Assembly: GCA_947474205.1 (NCBI GenBank)
Contig: CANJIC010000015.1
Coordinates: 1-16,768, forward strand
Reading direction: 5' to 3'
DNA from: Planctomycetaceae bacterium
GTDB taxonomy: Bacteria > Planctomycetota > Phycisphaerae > Phycisphaerales > SM1A02
DNA: 16,768 nucleotides
A program made the translations under genes and the position numbers. A model generated the notes under the pieces. It worked only from the letters and a program-made list of their open reading frames with translations, did no database searches and was not told the DNA's origin. Of the stretch, positions 15,341 through 16,768 are shown in pieces. The stretch's first letter is position 1, and every line of letters begins with the position of its first letter.

Positions 15341-15435
15341 TGATTCTGCCCACGTTGCCTCGCGTTTCTCCGGTCAATCCGGTTTGCACAGCAATCGCTT
15401 TTGAAGCGTTGTCTTTTCTTGTTGCCTCCACATAA
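15337..15435 (+). CDS. Possible 32-codon upstream ORF in the infC leader
   Basis: Begins at an ATGATG overlapping the previous stop and ends at a TAA (15433-15435) that overlaps the AAAGGA in front of infC. The product would be about 32 residues, hydrophobic and Pro/Val-rich, with no recognised family. A chance open frame of this length is common, so the case rests on its overlaps at both ends. Confidence 0.2.
   Translation: MMILPTLPRVSPVNPVCTAIAFEALSFLVAST
15392..15420 (+). terminator. Terminator-like hairpin in the infC leader (possible attenuator)
   Basis: CAA-(T bulge)-CGCTT pairs with AAGCGTTG around a TTG loop (15392-15411), an 8-bp stem with one bulge, followed by the T-rich TCTTTTCTT. 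It sits just before the infC Shine-Dalgarno. The stem is modest and the tail interrupted by C, so efficiency is uncertain. Confidence 0.35.
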
Positions 15436-15476
15436 AGGATTCTTCCATCTCAGCATTTCCTCCACGCCGTCCGCCC

Positions 15477-16244
15477 ATGTCACGCCCTGATTCAGGTTCC
15501 AGTTTTGGTCCACGCATCAATGATCGCATTCGCATTACGCCTGTTCGTTTGATCGACGAGACAGGAACAATGCTTGGTGTTGTTGAAACAGAAGAAGCGC
15601 GCCGACTTGCCATGGTGGCTGGTCTTGACCTTGTGGAGATCGCGCCCGATGTGCGGCCGCCGGTGTGCAAGATCATGGATTTTGGAAAGTACAAATACGA
15701 GCAGGCCAAGAAGGACAAGCAAGGTCGCAAGACCAAGACCTATGAAATGAAGGAAGTGCGCTTGGGCCGCAGCATGAAAGTGGATCCGCATGATGTTGAG
15801 ATTCGCGTGCAACAAGCGCGGCGATTTCTGCTTGAAGGACACAAAGTTCAATTGGTGGCCAGTTACAAGGGCCGCGAAATGGCTCACAAGGAAATTGGCG
15901 CCGTGAAATTAAATGCCGCGATCGCCAAATTGGTTGATCTGGCGCGCTTGGATAGTCCGCCGCGATTCAACGGCAAGCGACTCTCCGCAATGTTGTCGCC
16001 AGATCGCGCGCGCATTGACGCGTACAAGCGCAAGCATCCAACGCCAAAGCCTGCGCCAACCAAGGCGGAAAAAGCCGCGGCGGCAAAGCCAGAGGGCGAT
16101 GCCGTTGCCAATGGCGAATCCGTGACTACGGCCACCGGTGAAACCGCTGTGAAGAAGCCAAAGAAAGTGGCCAAGCCAAAGAAAGTTGTTGCCGCCACGG
16201 ATGCGAACGTTGCAACTCCAACTTCAACTAAGGACAATTCCTAA
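15477..16244 (+). CDS. infC: Translation initiation factor IF-3 with long C-terminal extension
   Basis: IF3 binds 30S, blocks premature subunit joining and proofreads the start codon and initiator tRNA. The N-domain runs from about 13 to 80 (RINDRIRITPVRLIDETG, AMVAGLDLVEIAP, PPVCKIMDFGKYKYE), a Lys-rich linker follows, and the C-domain spans ~90-183 (VRLGRSMKVDPHDVEIRV, ARRFLLEGHKV, KGREMAH). Residues ~185-255 form a disordered Lys/Ala/Pro/Thr tail with KKPKK and KPKK motifs, making it about 70 residues longer than usual (~180). The ATG at 15477 has no Shine-Dalgarno. An in-frame ATC at 15447 lies 7 nt after AAAGGA and would add 10 residues, recalling the rare-codon (AUU) start of E. coli infC. 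A strong terminator follows directly; rpmI and rplT are not downstream. Confidence 0.94.
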   Translation: MSRPDSGSSFGPRINDRIRITPVRLIDETGTMLGVVETEEARRLAMVAGLDLVEIAPDVRPPVCKIMDFGKYKYEQAKKDKQGRKTKTYEMKEVRLGRSMKVDPHDVEIRVQQARRFLLEGHKVQLVASYKGREMAHKEIGAVKLNAAIAKLVDLARLDSPPRFNGKRLSAMLSPDRARIDAYKRKHPTPKPAPTKAEKAAAAKPEGDAVANGESVTTATGETAVKKPKKVAKPKKVVAATDANVATPTSTKDNS

Positions 16245-16278
16245 ACTGGTCGTTTGAATTTTTTAAACTTGCATTTGT

Positions 16279-16311
16279 AAACCAGGACGTGCCACACGTC
16301 CTGGTTTTTTT
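16279..16311 (+). terminator. Strong intrinsic terminator after infC
   Basis: A perfect 13-bp stem (16279-16291 with 16295-16307), GC-rich at its core (CCAGGACGTG/CACGTCCTGG), closes on a CCA loop and is followed by a T7 run (16305-16311). It begins 34 nt after the infC stop. The A-rich 5' side could also make it work on the opposite strand. Confidence 0.95.
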
Positions 16312-16348
16312 GTTGCGGTGCAACGTTTTTTTATCCAAGTGTTGTGAA

Positions 16349-16392
16349 TTGGTTTGTTGTGCGACACATACGCGATGCGTTACACAAACCAA
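16349..16392. repeat. Inverted repeat between infC terminator and porin 3' end
   Basis: TTGGTTTGT (16349-16357) and ACAAACCAA (16384-16392) form a perfect 9-bp stem around a 26-nt loop. It lies just downstream of the porin stop on the minus strand and could stabilise or end that transcript; there is no T tail. The rest of 16312-16401 shows nothing else. Confidence 0.5.
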
Positions 16393-16401
16393 CCTTGTTG
16401 T

Positions 16402-16768
16402 TTAAAATTTAATTTTTGAGCGTAAGCCAAACACCCACGTTGCTCCGCCCTTGGCTTGCGGATTGGATGGATCATCAATCAATTGAAGATCCGCGGTCAA
16501 TTCCATGCTGCCTGTCAGCCGCAATCGTTAGTAGGTTTCGATTGTATTTTGCTGGCGATCCCCCGCCGTGGATGAATCGGTACAGGCCAACCCAAGACCA
16601 ACGCCATCGCCATGACGGCCAAACGCATTTTCCAAACTGACGCCCGTGGTGATTTCCTGCGAGGCGGGGCTGATATTGGAGTCGCTTAATTGATACGCCA
16701 ACCACACGCCCATGTCGCGGTCAAGAAATTGCTGCGCGATAAGCGTCATGGCGTTGCCGGACTGCTTG
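16402..16768 (-). pseudogene. OprB-like carbohydrate porin, 3' part with in-frame TAA
   Basis: The gene enters from the right edge and is read on the minus strand. The reading frame resembles the last ~120 residues of carbohydrate-selective OprB-type porins: alternating beta-strand patterns (MGVWLAYQLSD, EITTGVSLENAF), GRHGDGVGLGLA, then an ETY segment, RLRLTGSMELTADLQLI, a DPSNP loop and a final WVFGLRSKIKF. A C-terminal Phe is the usual outer-membrane protein assembly signal. The frame is broken by TAA at 16528-16530, exactly where relatives have a second aromatic residue (YYR or FYR). The 41 codons after it remain open and porin-like, ending at TAA 16402-16404. One base change from TAC or TAT explains the stop. 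It may be a recent nonsense mutation, a sequencing error, or a stop that is read through. Confidence 0.7.

Larger units (their letters stand above)
15173..15476 (+). promoter_or_regulatory. infC leader: 304 bp with own promoter, short ORFs and hairpins
   Basis: This gene-free stretch is too long for a simple spacer. A sigma-70-like promoter is possible: TTGCAT (15223-15228), 18 nt, TACTTT (15247-15252), with a start near 15260. Downstream are a GGTGAA-CGT-TTCACC hairpin (15266-15280), AAGGA (15296-15300) ahead of a 9-codon ORF, a 32-codon ORF, a CCGG-TCAAT-CCGG hairpin (15370-15382), a stem with T-rich tail (15392-15420), and a Shine-Dalgarno-like AAAGGA (15434-15439). All are read from sequence; the regulatory role is inference. 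Confidence 0.4.

Noticed and set aside
15173..15476. Threonine T-box riboswitch or known riboswitch in the infC leader
   Set aside because: I find no T-box sequence or recognisable aptamer core, and the leader lies after, not before, thrS.
16528..16530. TAA read as an amino acid by a changed genetic code
   Set aside because: TAA ends several clearly intact genes here (frr, nrdR, pyrH, infC), so genome-wide reassignment is not plausible; a local mutation or error is simpler.

Overview
The window is about 16.8 kb of mostly housekeeping DNA with tightly packed genes, moderately GC-rich, from a Gram-negative-type bacterium. A TolC-like outer-membrane lipoprotein and the C-terminus of an OprB-type porin indicate an outer membrane. 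Several traits suggest a Planctomycetota bacterium, possibly Phycisphaerae: a secreted protein with SH3-like repeats, a threonyl-tRNA synthetase with an insertion before the NCPHH motif, and an IF3 with a long Lys/Ala/Pro tail. This placement is inferred from general family knowledge, not from a tree. I see no phage, IS element, CRISPR array or defence island.

Layout. (1) 1-1671: urocanate hydratase (hutU), starting at the window edge. (2) 4553-1787, minus strand: a TolC-family lipoprotein overlapping a full-length Sua5 threonylcarbamoyl-AMP synthase. (3) 4581-6002: a divergent secreted SH3-domain protein, then tRNA-Ala(TGC) at 6065-6137. (4) 7607-6138, minus strand: the 16S rRNA methyltransferases rsmJ and rsmE; the rsmE stop codon abuts the tRNA 3' end. 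(5) 7671-10984: cystathionine beta-synthase, a MarC membrane protein and a cystathionine gamma-synthase/lyase-family enzyme, together a reverse transsulfuration cluster. (6) 11114-16244: pyrH, frr, nrdR, thrS and infC, a set for nucleotide supply and translation, ended by a strong intrinsic terminator at 16279-16311. (7) 16768-16402, minus strand: the 3' end of an OprB-like porin interrupted by an in-frame TAA.

How the genes work together. Most genes serve translation: tRNA-Ala, tRNA t6A synthesis (Sua5), ribosome modification (RsmE, RsmJ), recycling (RRF), tRNA charging (ThrRS) and initiation (IF3). PyrH and NrdR serve nucleotide supply. CBS and the gamma-family enzyme would turn homocysteine into cysteine. 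Translation signals seem to fall into two classes: pyrH, frr and nrdR have strong Shine-Dalgarno sequences, while several first genes (cbs, the SH3 protein, rsmJ, tolC) have none and carry a -10-like hexamer only 6-11 nt before the ATG, as expected for leaderless or nearly leaderless mRNAs.

The most interesting places are the 304-bp infC leader (possible AUC start, two coupled short upstream ORFs and a terminator-like hairpin), the in-frame stop in the porin, and the tRNA-Ala/rsmE junction with a perfect 12-bp hairpin. I did not find a clearly new multi-gene system.
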